Positions 1-8,569 of a DNA stretch of 32,234 nt are shown one piece after another. How positions within the stretch are numbered: the stretch's first letter is position 1; each line of letters starts with the position of its first letter. Both the position numbers and the translations under genes were made by a program. The stretch is from the NCBI GenBank assembly GCA_027010905.1, contig JALVBA010000101.1, positions 1 through 32,234 on the forward strand, given 5' to 3'. This stretch comes from Marinilabiliaceae bacterium (GTDB lineage Bacteria; Bacteroidota; Bacteroidia; Bacteroidales; Marinilabiliaceae). Under the pieces are notes generated by a model that ran no database searches, had not been told where the DNA came from, and saw nothing but the letters and a program-made list of their open reading frames with translations.

Positions 1-46
1 GAATAGTCCTATAATACATATTACAAACATATAAAAACTGAAAATC

Positions 47-1411
47 ATGTTAAATAAATTCTTAAAATTATTATTAATAGAGTTAATTATTTCGATTGGA
101 ATCACTTATGCACAAACAGGGCGTGAGGATGGCTCAAGATACGGACACGGTAAAGACAGCATTAGGTGTTTGAAAAACCTATCGTTGTATAATGAGTACT
201 ACAAACAAAAGAACTTTCCCGATGCATTAGTCTATTGGGAACAAGTATTTGATGAGTGTCCAAAGGCTACTTCAAACATTTATTCTCATGGCGAAAAAAT
301 GTACAAAGCTTTGTTGGCAAAAGAGAAAGGTTCTGTAAAAAGAGAAGAGTATTACAATAAGCTGATGAGTATCTATGACCAGCGTATAAAGTATTTCGGC
401 AACTCTAAAAAATATCCGGCATCATATATTATGGGGAAAAAGGGTATGGCAATGCTTACGTATAAAAAAGATGATAAAGAGGTTATCCATGAAGCATCTG
501 AACTAATAAATAAAGCCATCAAGGAAAGAGGTGTGAAAACACAAGCTGCTGTTATCATTACATTCATGACCAATACTGTTACCAGGTATAAAGATGGAGA
601 TATTGACGAGATGATGGTTGTTGACAACTACAATACCGCATCAAGTATTATCACACAAAAAATTGCGGTAGCCAAAGGTAACAAGAAGATTGAATATGAG
701 GGGTTCAAAAAAAGAATAGACAAGTTATTCGCAAACAGTGGAGCTGCAAGTTGTGAAAACATTTCAAAAATATTTGGGCCTCAATTAGATGAACATGCCA
801 AAGACCTAGAGTGGTTGAAACGTACAAACCATCTGCTTGTTAGGGGGGGGTGCGATGAGACTCAGTTATTCTTTAACACCTCTGAGCTGCTTTATAAGAT
901 TGAGCCTTCATCATCGTCAGCGTATGGTTTATTCAAAATGAATTTGGAGACAAATAATATTGAGAAGGCAAAACAGTATCTGAAAGAAGCTATTGAAATG
1001 GAAGAAGATCCAGGTGCTAAAGCTAAATTCTATACTAAGCTTGCTTTACTATCTCTCTCCGAAAAGAAATATCAGGAGGTTAAATCCATTTCATTAAAAG
1101 CTATCAAATTAAAACCTGATTGTGGAACAGCTTACATACTTATTGGCAAAGCATATGCTGCATCGGCTAACACTTATGGTAAAAATGCATTTGAACATAG
1201 TACCGTCTATTGGGCTGCTGTTGATAAATTTGTAAAAGCAAAACGAGTAGATCCAACTAAAGGGGAAGAGGCTAATAATTTAATTAACATCTACTCGGCT
1301 CACTTCCCAAATAAAGAGGAGATATTTTTCCAAAAAGAGGTAGCTATCAGTGCTCCATATAAAATTGGCGGATGGATTAACGAAACTACAAAGGTTCGTG
1401 AAAGGAAATAG
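47..1411 (+). CDS. Exported TPR-repeat protein of unknown function
   Basis: 454 residues. The N-terminus is a signal peptide: a Lys-containing start, a hydrophobic stretch at about residues 5-20 and a likely cleavage after TYA (residue 22), so the protein is exported to the periplasm or outer membrane. Helical repeats of TPR type are readable in the C-terminal half, around residues 290-385, with the typical alternation of small and aromatic positions. The N-terminal half has no motif I recognise. It lies 3 bp upstream of lptC and shares its direction, so it is probably in the same envelope operon. TPR proteins at this position next to lptC are common in Bacteroidales, which suggests an assembly or scaffold role; that is inference. 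A run of eight G at 843-850 lies inside the gene (residues 266-268). Only 46 bp of upstream sequence is visible, so promoter and operon start are unknown. Confidence 0.85.
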   Translation: MLNKFLKLLLIELIISIGITYAQTGREDGSRYGHGKDSIRCLKNLSLYNEYYKQKNFPDALVYWEQVFDECPKATSNIYSHGEKMYKALLAKEKGSVKREEYYNKLMSIYDQRIKYFGNSKKYPASYIMGKKGMAMLTYKKDDKEVIHEASELINKAIKERGVKTQAAVIITFMTNTVTRYKDGDIDEMMVVDNYNTASSIITQKIAVAKGNKKIEYEGFKKRIDKLFANSGAASCENISKIFGPQLDEHAKDLEWLKRTNHLLVRGGCDETQLFFNTSELLYKIEPSSSSAYGLFKMNLETNNIEKAKQYLKEAIEMEEDPGAKAKFYTKLALLSLSEKKYQEVKSISLKAIKLKPDCGTAYILIGKAYAASANTYGKNAFEHSTVYWAAVDKFVKAKRVDPTKGEEANNLINIYSAHFPNKEEIFFQKEVAISAPYKIGGWINETTKVRERK

Positions 1412-1414
1412 ATT

Positions 1415-1996
1415 TTGAAACCTCATTTAACATACAAGAGAATCAATATACTTGAAACAGCAAGCCTTTTATTAGTGCTTGCTGTATCTGTTTTTTTGTT
1501 TTCGTGTAAGTCAAACAATCCAGAAGACATTAAAGCTCTGACCGAAAAACAGGATGAGCCCTCCATCACCATTGAAAATCTCGAAACAACAATACTCGAT
1601 TCAGGACTTGTAATACACCGGCTGATTTCTCCCCTTGTATTAAAATACAGTAACGCAGAAGAACCTTTTGACGACTTCCCCAAAGGATTGCTTTTCCTGT
1701 CGTATAGTAAAACAGGGCAGGTTAAATCCCAAATAAAATGTAATAATGCCCGCTATATTGATAAAACCAAACTTTGGGAACTAAATAATAATGTTGAAGC
1801 AATTAATACAAAGGGTGAGATATTAAATACTGAGCAGCTATTTTGGGATATGGGTAAAAAACTTATATATACCGACAAGCATGTTAAGATTACTACAAAA
1901 ACCAACACTTCAAACGGAATAGGGTTCGAGTCAAAAGAAAATATGTCGAACTACACAATTAAAAAATATACAGGAACATTTAATATTGAAGATTAG
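1415..1996 (+). CDS. lptC: LPS export ABC transporter periplasmic protein LptC (lipoprotein form)
   Basis: 193 residues, close to the usual LptC length. LptC links the inner-membrane LptBFG transporter to the periplasmic LptA bridge that carries LPS to the outer membrane. The N-terminus has a hydrophobic segment (residues 16-30) ending in a lipobox-like FLFS-Cys31, so it may be a lipoprotein, as is frequent in Bacteroidetes, rather than having a simple membrane anchor. The rest is the beta-rich LptC/OstA-like fold, with segments such as WELNNNVEAINTKGE and LIYTDKHVKITTK typical of the family. The start is a TTG 3 bp after the stop of the TPR gene; I see no in-frame ATG that would keep the signal sequence. 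Its neighbours are the TPR protein upstream and a CNNM/CorC protein 19 bp downstream, the usual Bacteroidales order. Confidence 0.88.
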   Translation: MKPHLTYKRINILETASLLLVLAVSVFLFSCKSNNPEDIKALTEKQDEPSITIENLETTILDSGLVIHRLISPLVLKYSNAEEPFDDFPKGLLFLSYSKTGQVKSQIKCNNARYIDKTKLWELNNNVEAINTKGEILNTEQLFWDMGKKLIYTDKHVKITTKTNTSNGIGFESKENMSNYTIKKYTGTFNIED

Positions 1997-2015
1997 AATA
2001 ACTCTCTACTTATAA

Positions 2016-3281
2016 ATGGACGAACTCACAATCATTATCTTTGCACTAATATTCTCTGCTTTTTTTTCAGGGTGCGAGATGGCGTACATTTCGTCCAACA
2101 AACTACTTATTGAACTAAACAAAAAGAAGTTTCCTTTTCTGGGAAAGATAATCGACCGGTTTATAAAAAATCCATCAGTATTTATTACTACACTACTTAT
2201 TGGCAATAATGTGGCGTTGGTAGTTTACGGTTTACAAATGGCTAAACTAATAGAGCCTGAATTAAGAGTCTTTATTGTTTCTGATACAATTGTATTACTT
2301 CTGCAAACAATTATCTCCACAATTATCATTCTTGTTACAGCCGAGTTTTTACCAAAAACGCTTTTCCGCATAAACCCTATTCTAGTTCTAAACCTTTTCG
2401 CCCTACCCCTCTCATTCTTCTACATCCTATTTTACCCAATAAGTATTACAACAATTTTTATCTCCAGATTGATAATGAAGAGTATTGCAGGAATAAACCT
2501 TACGCCACAAAAGGATGCACTCCCATTTGGAAAAGTTGACCTCGCTAATCTACTCTCGCAACACGAAAAAAAGAGCAAACAATCAACAGATATGCCGCAG
2601 GAGGTAAAACTGCTGAAAAACGCTATAGACTTCTCTAAAATAAAGATACGCGAATGTATTGTTCCCCGAACAGACATAATTACCATCGAAATTAATGAAA
2701 CACTGAAAGAACTTCAGAACAAATTTGTTGAAACAGGTTACTCGAAAATATTGGTTTACAAACAAAATATTGACAATATCATTGGCTATATCCATGTATC
2801 TCAAATGTTCAAAAACCCTAAACAGCTTAAAAATATTATCAGCCCTATATCTATTGTACCCGAATCGATGTCGGCACACTCTCTGTTAAAACAGTTTACT
2901 GATGAAAATAAAAGTATTGCGCTAGTTGTAGATGAATTTGGAGGTACTGCCGGAATTATTTCTCTCGAAGATATACTAGAAGAGATTTTTGGTGAGATAG
3001 ATGATGAGCATGACACAACAGACCATATTGAAGTAAAGATAAGTGAAACAGAATATAAATTCTCAGGTAGACTGGAGATTGACTACATTAATGAAAAGTA
3101 TAATATTAAGCTGCCGGAGATGGAAAATTATGAAACAATAGCAGGAATGATTCTCTACTATTTTCAATCTATACCAAAAATAAATGACGAAATTATCATT
3201 GAATCTTTCTCTATTAAGGTACTTGAAGCTACAAATTCGAAGATTGACTTGGTGAAAATCACTCTACTATCTCCTGATTAA
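2016..3281 (+). CDS. CNNM/CBS/CorC-domain membrane protein (hemolysin-like family)
   Basis: 421 residues with three parts in order: an N-terminal DUF21/CNNM membrane domain with several hydrophobic segments (about residues 3-160, starting with the family-typical FSGCEMAYIS near residue 17), a paired CBS region (about 200-325, entered by IVPRTDI), and a C-terminal CorC/HlyC domain (about 338-415). The stretch LVVDEFGGTAGIISLEDILE just before the end of the CBS pair is diagnostic. The family is linked to magnesium or cobalt efflux and resistance; the name hemolysin is historical. In gliding Bacteroidetes a relative is called GldE, but I see no gliding genes here. The gene is 19 bp downstream of lptC and probably co-transcribed. 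Substrate not determinable from sequence. Confidence 0.88.
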   Translation: MDELTIIIFALIFSAFFSGCEMAYISSNKLLIELNKKKFPFLGKIIDRFIKNPSVFITTLLIGNNVALVVYGLQMAKLIEPELRVFIVSDTIVLLLQTIISTIIILVTAEFLPKTLFRINPILVLNLFALPLSFFYILFYPISITTIFISRLIMKSIAGINLTPQKDALPFGKVDLANLLSQHEKKSKQSTDMPQEVKLLKNAIDFSKIKIRECIVPRTDIITIEINETLKELQNKFVETGYSKILVYKQNIDNIIGYIHVSQMFKNPKQLKNIISPISIVPESMSAHSLLKQFTDENKSIALVVDEFGGTAGIISLEDILEEIFGEIDDEHDTTDHIEVKISETEYKFSGRLEIDYINEKYNIKLPEMENYETIAGMILYYFQSIPKINDEIIIESFSIKVLEATNSKIDLVKITLLSPD

Positions 3282-3354
3282 TAAACCACTACTGTTATTT
3301 ATAACAATATTTTATCAAACTAAAAAAGGAACCTTTATACATAACTTTTTTTTG

Positions 3355-3362
3355 TATATTCG
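3355..3362 (+). promoter_or_regulatory. Possible Bacteroidetes -7 box for the PPIase gene
   Basis: TATATTCG resembles the Bacteroidetes -7 element TAnnTTTG. It lies 43 bp before the ATG at 3406. No clear TTG stands about 20 bp upstream, only CTTTATAC, so the call is weak. Confidence 0.3.
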
Positions 3363-3405
3363 TACCCTGAAAATTCAAGCATATTTATATAATAATTATC
3401 ATACA

Positions 3406-5496
3406 ATGGCAACGTTACAGAAAATTAGAACCAAAGCAGGAGTATTAGTAGCTGTATTTATTGGGTTTGCACTTTTAGCATTCATCTTTACAGGTTTTTT
3501 TAAGTCGGGCAAATCAATGTTTAAGGGCTCACAACAGGAGGTGGCAGTAATAAGCGGCACGTCAATATCAATACAGGAATATCAGGCAAAATTAGACGAA
3601 CAGGAAGAGTTTGTGAAACTACAGTCAGGTCGCTCTTCACTGGATGAGCAGGAGACAGCCAAGGTTAAAGATCAAGTATGGAGACAATTGATTTTTGAAA
3701 CTATAATCAATAAGAAGGCTGAGGACTTAGGTCTTACCGTCTCTTCTGAAGAGCTTCTATCAATGATAACAGGGAGAGATGTTCATCCTATCATTCGTCA
3801 GATATTCACTAACCCTCAAACAGGAGTTTTTGATCAAGCTCAACTTATCAATTTCCTTAAACAGAAAGACAATGATCCTAAATCAAGTTTCTTCTGGAAT
3901 TATATAGAGAAACAAATTATCAACGAAAGAGTGAATGAGAAATATATCTCTCTACTAAAAAAAGGAATGTATGTAACTACCTCTCAAAGTAACATGGAGG
4001 CCAAAGCAAAATTACGTAAAGTAGATTTTGACTTCATTGCTAAACGATACACTTCAATTCCTGATAGTACAGTAAGCATCTCTGATGCTGAGATTGAGAA
4101 CTATTATCGTAAGAACATAACAAATTTCCAACAGGACGAGACTCGCGACATTGAGTATGTATCTTTCCCGGTAAAGCCTTCAGAGGAAGATAAATTAATG
4201 GCAAAGGAGTGGATTACCAATGCAATGGAAGTATTTGGCTCTAAAGATACAGACCCTACTCAATATGTAAAGATGAACTCTGATCAACCATACGAAGATC
4301 GCTATCTTAAGTCCAATCAATTAAGTCCTAAACTTCAGGATTTCATAAAAGGAGCTAAAATCAACGATCTGTACGGACCATATCTGAAGAATGAGGCCTA
4401 CACTCTCTCACGTCTTGTAGATATTAAACCTATGCCTGACTCTATTAAAGCACGACATATATTGATAAGAACAGGTGCTTCAAAAGAGGAGTTAAATGCA
4501 AAAGCCGATAGTCTGATTAACCTGATTAACAACAATGGTAACTTTGCAACAATTGCCAGAGCTAACTCCGAGGATCCGGGTTCTGCTATTAACGGTGGCG
4601 ATTTAGGTTGGTTTAAAGATGGTGCAATGGTTAAGGAATTTAATGATGCCTGTTTTAATGGTAAAAAAGGTGACATTGTAAAAGTTGAAACTCAATTTGG
4701 TGTTCACATCATCAACATTCAGGATAAAGGAACGCCAACCACAAAATACAAGATTGCCACATTAGTAAGAGATATTACTTACAGTTCAAAAACATATCAG
4801 AATGTATATTCAGACGCAACAAAATTTGCAGCACTGAACAACACCCCTGAAAAATTCAACAAAACTATCGAAGATGAGAATCTGGTTAAGAGATACGGGC
4901 GCGGAATTAAAACTACCGACAGAAATATCGGTTCGCTTAAATCACCAAGAACACTTATAAGATGGGCTTTTGAAAATGAGATTGGAAGCACATCTCCAAT
5001 TTATGAATTTGGCGACGAATTTGTGATTGCTGTACTTACCGGTAAAACAGAAAAAGGAGATGCTCCTCTGTCTGTTGTTAAAAATCAAATTAAAAGAGAA
5101 CTTTTAAAAGACAAAAAGGCTGAGATTATCATTGCTGATCTGAAAAATAAAGAGAAAGACATTTCAGATATCCAACAGCTAGCCGGCAAGCTTGATGTTA
5201 ATGTTCAGAAAGCTGAAGGCATAAGTTTTGCCGACCAACAGGTTGCAGGTGCCGGTATTGAGCCAAGCCTTGTTGCTCTGGCCACTAACAGCAAAACAGG
5301 TGAAATATCTGTTCCTGTAAAAGGTATCAACAATGTGTTTGTTGTAAAAGTAACAAACGAATCAACTGTAGAGGTTAACCCTGAGCAGGAGAAGAATCAA
5401 TTACAACAAAGCATAAACTATAAGGTTGACTACAGTATCTTCGAATCATTAAAGAACGAAGCTGAAGTAACTGATAACCGTATAAGGTTTTTTTAA
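3406..5496 (+). CDS. Membrane-anchored SurA/PpiD-like peptidylprolyl isomerase
   Basis: 696 residues from the ATG at 3406. A longer reading frame opens at 3352, but its first 18 codons are unlike a signal and overlap a promoter-like TATATTCG at 3355, so I start at MATLQKIRTKAG. A single membrane helix follows (about residues 10-32), then a SurA_N/PpiD-type chaperone region, then one parvulin domain at about residues 345-440, with RHILIR at its start and the GGDLGWFKDGAMV block. The remaining 250 residues are a second chaperone-like region. The architecture matches PpiD: anchored in the inner membrane, periplasmic, assisting folding of outer-membrane and secreted proteins, with proline cis-trans isomerisation where the parvulin domain is active. 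It lies 124 bp after the CorC gene and is followed by a strong terminator. Confidence 0.88.
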   Translation: MATLQKIRTKAGVLVAVFIGFALLAFIFTGFFKSGKSMFKGSQQEVAVISGTSISIQEYQAKLDEQEEFVKLQSGRSSLDEQETAKVKDQVWRQLIFETIINKKAEDLGLTVSSEELLSMITGRDVHPIIRQIFTNPQTGVFDQAQLINFLKQKDNDPKSSFFWNYIEKQIINERVNEKYISLLKKGMYVTTSQSNMEAKAKLRKVDFDFIAKRYTSIPDSTVSISDAEIENYYRKNITNFQQDETRDIEYVSFPVKPSEEDKLMAKEWITNAMEVFGSKDTDPTQYVKMNSDQPYEDRYLKSNQLSPKLQDFIKGAKINDLYGPYLKNEAYTLSRLVDIKPMPDSIKARHILIRTGASKEELNAKADSLINLINNNGNFATIARANSEDPGSAINGGDLGWFKDGAMVKEFNDACFNGKKGDIVKVETQFGVHIINIQDKGTPTTKYKIATLVRDITYSSKTYQNVYSDATKFAALNNTPEKFNKTIEDENLVKRYGRGIKTTDRNIGSLKSPRTLIRWAFENEIGSTSPIYEFGDEFVIAVLTGKTEKGDAPLSVVKNQIKRELLKDKKAEIIIADLKNKEKDISDIQQLAGKLDVNVQKAEGISFADQQVAGAGIEPSLVALATNSKTGEISVPVKGINNVFVVKVTNESTVEVNPEQEKNQLQQSINYKVDYSIFESLKNEAEVTDNRIRFF

Positions 5497-5513
5497 GAAA
5501 AATTTTAAAAAAA

Positions 5514-5546
5514 AGCGATACTCATTAACGGGTATCGCTTTTTTTT
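5514..5546. terminator. Rho-independent terminator after the PPIase gene
   Basis: An 8-bp perfect stem AGCGATAC / GTATCGCT (5514-5521 and 5532-5539) with a 10-nt loop is followed by a run of T (5540-5546) and preceded by a run of A, so it could end transcription from either strand. It closes the envelope operon 17 bp after the stop codon. Confidence 0.85.
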
Positions 5547-5832
5547 GTCTAAAGCAACTGACCGCTACACGATTACACCCTCCATCTCCGTAACAGAAAA
5601 CAGAAACAACCATCTGTAAAATTTATCTTTTTGGATAACTTTTGATTGTTAATAAGATTTTTGATGCCTCTATTTCAGCCCTTTAACCTGTTGAAACGGA
5701 CAACTTTCGCACTTTGCAAAAGAAAAAAGTTTGCCCAAAAAATTATCTATAGCTATATTGCACATAGCAAAGAAGAAGAAATCTACTATAGCTAATATAC
5801 AATTTATCAACCTATTAACAGAAAACAACACC
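5547..5832. other. Intergenic region upstream of the ribonucleotide reductase gene
   Basis: About 286 bp without a convincing gene. It holds a promoter-like pair (5730-5761) and two near-copies of CTATAGCTA followed by TAT or ATAT (5747-5758 and 5786-5798). I looked for a cobalamin riboswitch, which would fit an adenosylcobalamin enzyme, and saw none of its conserved blocks. Confidence 0.6.
5730..5761 (+). promoter_or_regulatory. Possible promoter of the class II ribonucleotide reductase gene
   Basis: TTTG (5730-5733), a 20-nt spacer, then TATATTGC (5754-5761). The -33 box and spacing fit the Bacteroidetes consensus TTTG-N19/20-TAnnTTTG; the last two bases of the -7 box do not. If used, it puts the transcript start downstream of the earliest in-frame TTG at 5731 and supports the ATG at 5833. 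Confidence 0.4.
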
Positions 5833-8394
5833 ATGACAGTAAAAACCATCGACCTTAAATCTGATAAGATGAAAAAAGTGTACGCCCACGATGAGGCATT
5901 TGACTCTTCTCTGGAATATTTTCAAGGAGATGAATTGGCCGCTCGTGTATGGTTAAATAAGTACGCTTTAAAAGACGAAGACGGGATCTATGAATTAAAC
6001 CCGGACGATATGCATTGGCGGTTGGCTCGTGAAATTGCAAGGATAGAGAGTAAGTACCCCAACCCCCTGTCAGTTGAGGAGTTGTATGGTCTGTTTGAGA
6101 AATTCAAATATATTGTACCCCAGGGAGGTCCAATGTCAGGCATTGGAAACAATCAGCAGGTTGCCTCTCTGTCAAACTGCTTTGTAATAGGTAATGATGG
6201 AATTGCCGATTCTTACGGTGGTGTGATGAAAATAGATCAGGAGCAAGTACAACTGATGAAGCGCCGTGGTGGTGTTGGCCATGACCTTTCACACATACGA
6301 CCTAAAGGATCGCCGGTAAAAAACTCAGCTATCACATCCACAGGTATTGTTCCATTTATGGAGCGTTACAGCAACTCAACACGTGAGGTAGCACAAGACG
6401 GACGCCGTGGAGCATTAATGCTAAGTGTGTCGATAAAGCATCCCGACTCGGAGCAGTTTATCGATGCCAAGATGGAGCAGGGCAAAGTTACCGGAGCAAA
6501 TGTATCAGTTAAGATTGATGATGAGTTCATGGAGAGCGTTACTGAAAAAAAGCCATACAACCAACAATACCCTATCGACTCAAAAAACCCTAAGGTAAAG
6601 AGACAAACAGATGCCGGAAATCTGTGGAATAAGATAGTTTACAATGCATGGAAATCAGCTGAACCGGGCATACTATTTTGGGATACAATCATCCGCGAGT
6701 CGGTACCTGATTGTTATGCTGATCTTGGTTACCGCACTGTATCGACTAATCCATGTGGTGAGATACCTCTCTGTCCATATGACAGTTGCCGCCTTATCGC
6801 AATCAACCTCTTCTCTCATGTTGAAAATCCATTTACTGACAAGGCAAAATTTAATTTCAAGCTATTTAAGAAGAATGCCGGATACGCACAACGTATCATG
6901 GATGATATCATCGACCTCGAACTGGAAAAAATTGATGCTATAATTGAAAAGATCAACTCTGACCCTGAGCCTGAAACTGTAAAACGTGTTGAAGTTGAAC
7001 TTTGGGAGAATATCAGAAAAAAAGCCATTGAAGGTCGTCGTACCGGTGTTGGCATCACTGCCGAAGGTGATATGCTGGCCGCATTAGGTCTCCGATACGG
7101 AAGTGATATTGCAACCAGTTTCTCCGTTGAAGTACACAAAACTCTGGCACTGGCCGCCTACAGGTCTTCTGTAACAATGGCTCAAGAGCGTGGCGCTTTT
7201 CCAATTTATGACTTTGAAAAAGAGGTAAGCAATCCATTTATCAACCGACTATTTGAGGCTGACAAATCGCTTGAGGCCGACATGAAAAAGTATGGAAGAA
7301 GAAATATTGCACTTTTAACTATTGCTCCTACCGGAACAACAAGTTTAATGACCCAAACAAGTTCAGGTATCGAACCGGTATTCCTTCCCGTGTACAAACG
7401 TCGCCGAAAAGTTAACCCTAATGACCCTAAGGTAAAGGTTGATTTTATTGATGAAGTGGGTGATCACTGGGAAGAGTACGTTGTTTTCCATCACAAGTTT
7501 GTAACTTGGATGCAGGCCAATAATTATGATGTGACAAAGCAGTACTCTCAGGAGGAGATTGATGAGATGGTGAAAAAATCGCCATATTACAATGCTACAT
7601 CAAACGATGTAAACTGGCTGAACAAAGTTCGTATGCAAGGATTAATTCAGAAATGGATTGATCACTCCATTAGTGTAACAATAAACCTGCCTGAAGATGC
7701 AACTGAAAAGTTGGTTGGCGAGCTCTACGTTGAAGCATGGAAAAGCGGATGTAAAGGAGTTACGGTTTATCGTGACGGTAGTCGCTCAGGTGTTCTTATC
7801 GCCAACGACAAGAGTGAAGAGAATGAAGATAATGAAGATAACAAGTTTCCGCATAAACGTCCGCAGGTATTAAAGGCTGATGTTGTACGATTCCAAAATA
7901 ACAAAGTAAAATGGATCGCTTTTGTAGGATTGATAGGGGGTAAACCTTATGAGATTTTTACCGGATTAGCTGACGACGAGGACGGTATTTTACTCCCAAA
8001 AACCGTTTCGAGTGGTAAAATTATTAAAAACCGTGACAAAGATGGCATAAGCCGATACGATTTCCAATACACTAACAAACGGGGGTACAAAACTACTATT
8101 GAGGGTTTATCGCACAAGTTTGAGAAGGAGTTTTGGAACTATGCAAAACTTATCTCAGGAGTGTTGCGTCATGGTATGCCTATCGAAGATGTACTGAATC
8201 TGGTTTCAGGTCTGCAACTCGACAGTGAGTCAATTAACACATGGAAAAACGGTGTTGAGCGAGCTTTAAAAAAGTATATTCCAAACGGAACAAAAGCTAA
8301 AAAAGGACACTGCGAGAGTTGTGGCTCCGACAGCCTGATATATCAGGAGGGTTGCCTGATTTGCACAAGCTGTGGTGCTTCAAAATGCGGATAA
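5833..8394 (+). CDS. Adenosylcobalamin-dependent (class II) ribonucleotide reductase
   Basis: 853 residues from ATG 5833. An in-frame TTG at 5731 would add 34 low-complexity Lys/Ile residues and overlap the probable promoter. The enzyme reduces ribonucleotides to deoxyribonucleotides using a thiyl radical generated by coenzyme B12, independent of oxygen. Visible catalytic parts: LSNC with Cys116 (redox cysteine), and STNPCGEIPL with Asn306, Cys308 and Glu310 (the radical site). A TSCPD-type segment follows around residues 680-780. The C-terminus is a cysteine-rich zinc-ribbon-like tail with Cys827, Cys830, Cys841, Cys844, Cys847 and Cys852, as in many class II enzymes, where tail cysteines are thought to re-reduce the active site. 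It stands alone between two hairpin terminators, so it is probably monocistronic. No adjacent NrdR or thioredoxin gene is visible. Confidence 0.93.
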   Translation: MTVKTIDLKSDKMKKVYAHDEAFDSSLEYFQGDELAARVWLNKYALKDEDGIYELNPDDMHWRLAREIARIESKYPNPLSVEELYGLFEKFKYIVPQGGPMSGIGNNQQVASLSNCFVIGNDGIADSYGGVMKIDQEQVQLMKRRGGVGHDLSHIRPKGSPVKNSAITSTGIVPFMERYSNSTREVAQDGRRGALMLSVSIKHPDSEQFIDAKMEQGKVTGANVSVKIDDEFMESVTEKKPYNQQYPIDSKNPKVKRQTDAGNLWNKIVYNAWKSAEPGILFWDTIIRESVPDCYADLGYRTVSTNPCGEIPLCPYDSCRLIAINLFSHVENPFTDKAKFNFKLFKKNAGYAQRIMDDIIDLELEKIDAIIEKINSDPEPETVKRVEVELWENIRKKAIEGRRTGVGITAEGDMLAALGLRYGSDIATSFSVEVHKTLALAAYRSSVTMAQERGAFPIYDFEKEVSNPFINRLFEADKSLEADMKKYGRRNIALLTIAPTGTTSLMTQTSSGIEPVFLPVYKRRRKVNPNDPKVKVDFIDEVGDHWEEYVVFHHKFVTWMQANNYDVTKQYSQEEIDEMVKKSPYYNATSNDVNWLNKVRMQGLIQKWIDHSISVTINLPEDATEKLVGELYVEAWKSGCKGVTVYRDGSRSGVLIANDKSEENEDNEDNKFPHKRPQVLKADVVRFQNNKVKWIAFVGLIGGKPYEIFTGLADDEDGILLPKTVSSGKIIKNRDKDGISRYDFQYTNKRGYKTTIEGLSHKFEKEFWNYAKLISGVLRHGMPIEDVLNLVSGLQLDSESINTWKNGVERALKKYIPNGTKAKKGHCESCGSDSLIYQEGCLICTSCGASKCG

Positions 8395-8441
8395 AACATC
8401 AAACACCCTTATAATGGGGAACTACTTAATTTGGAAAATGA

Positions 8442-8473
8442 AAAAGCCGGTAACAGATGTTATCGGCTTTTCT
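8442..8473. terminator. Terminator hairpin after the ribonucleotide reductase gene
   Basis: AAAAGCCGGTAAC pairs with GTTATCGGCTTTT (one G-T pair) around a 4-nt loop, ending in a short T run. It lies 48 bp after the stop codon and 97 bp before gltX; A and T runs on both sides suit a bidirectional terminator. Confidence 0.75.
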
Positions 8474-8547
8474 GTTTAAAATAAAATATTTATTATCATT
8501 TAACAATTCCAGATACAATATACCTTATTCATAGAGATACATTTTCT

Positions 8548-8555
8548 TATCTTTG
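8548..8555 (+). promoter_or_regulatory. Probable -7 promoter box of gltX
   Basis: TATCTTTG matches TAnnTTTG exactly and lies 14 bp upstream of the gltX ATG, which implies a very short leader, usual in this phylum. The -33 region has only TTATTC near 8525-8530, so that half is weak. Confidence 0.6.
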
Positions 8556-8569
8556 CAAAAAAAATAACT

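Noticed and set aside
3352-3405. N-terminal extension of the PPIase gene
   Set aside because: The 18 extra codons start with TTG, look random and overlap a promoter-like box; the ATG at 3406 begins a proper membrane-anchor sequence.
5731-5832. N-terminal extension of the ribonucleotide reductase
   Set aside because: It would begin with TTG inside the probable -33 box and adds low-complexity residues; the ATG at 5833 is better.
5547-5832. Cobalamin riboswitch upstream of the B12-dependent reductase
   Set aside because: No B12-box or conserved core blocks were visible and the space is mostly AT-rich.
6644-6943. Second open frame within the ribonucleotide reductase gene
   Set aside because: It lies entirely inside a strongly conserved gene in another frame and shows no protein-like features.
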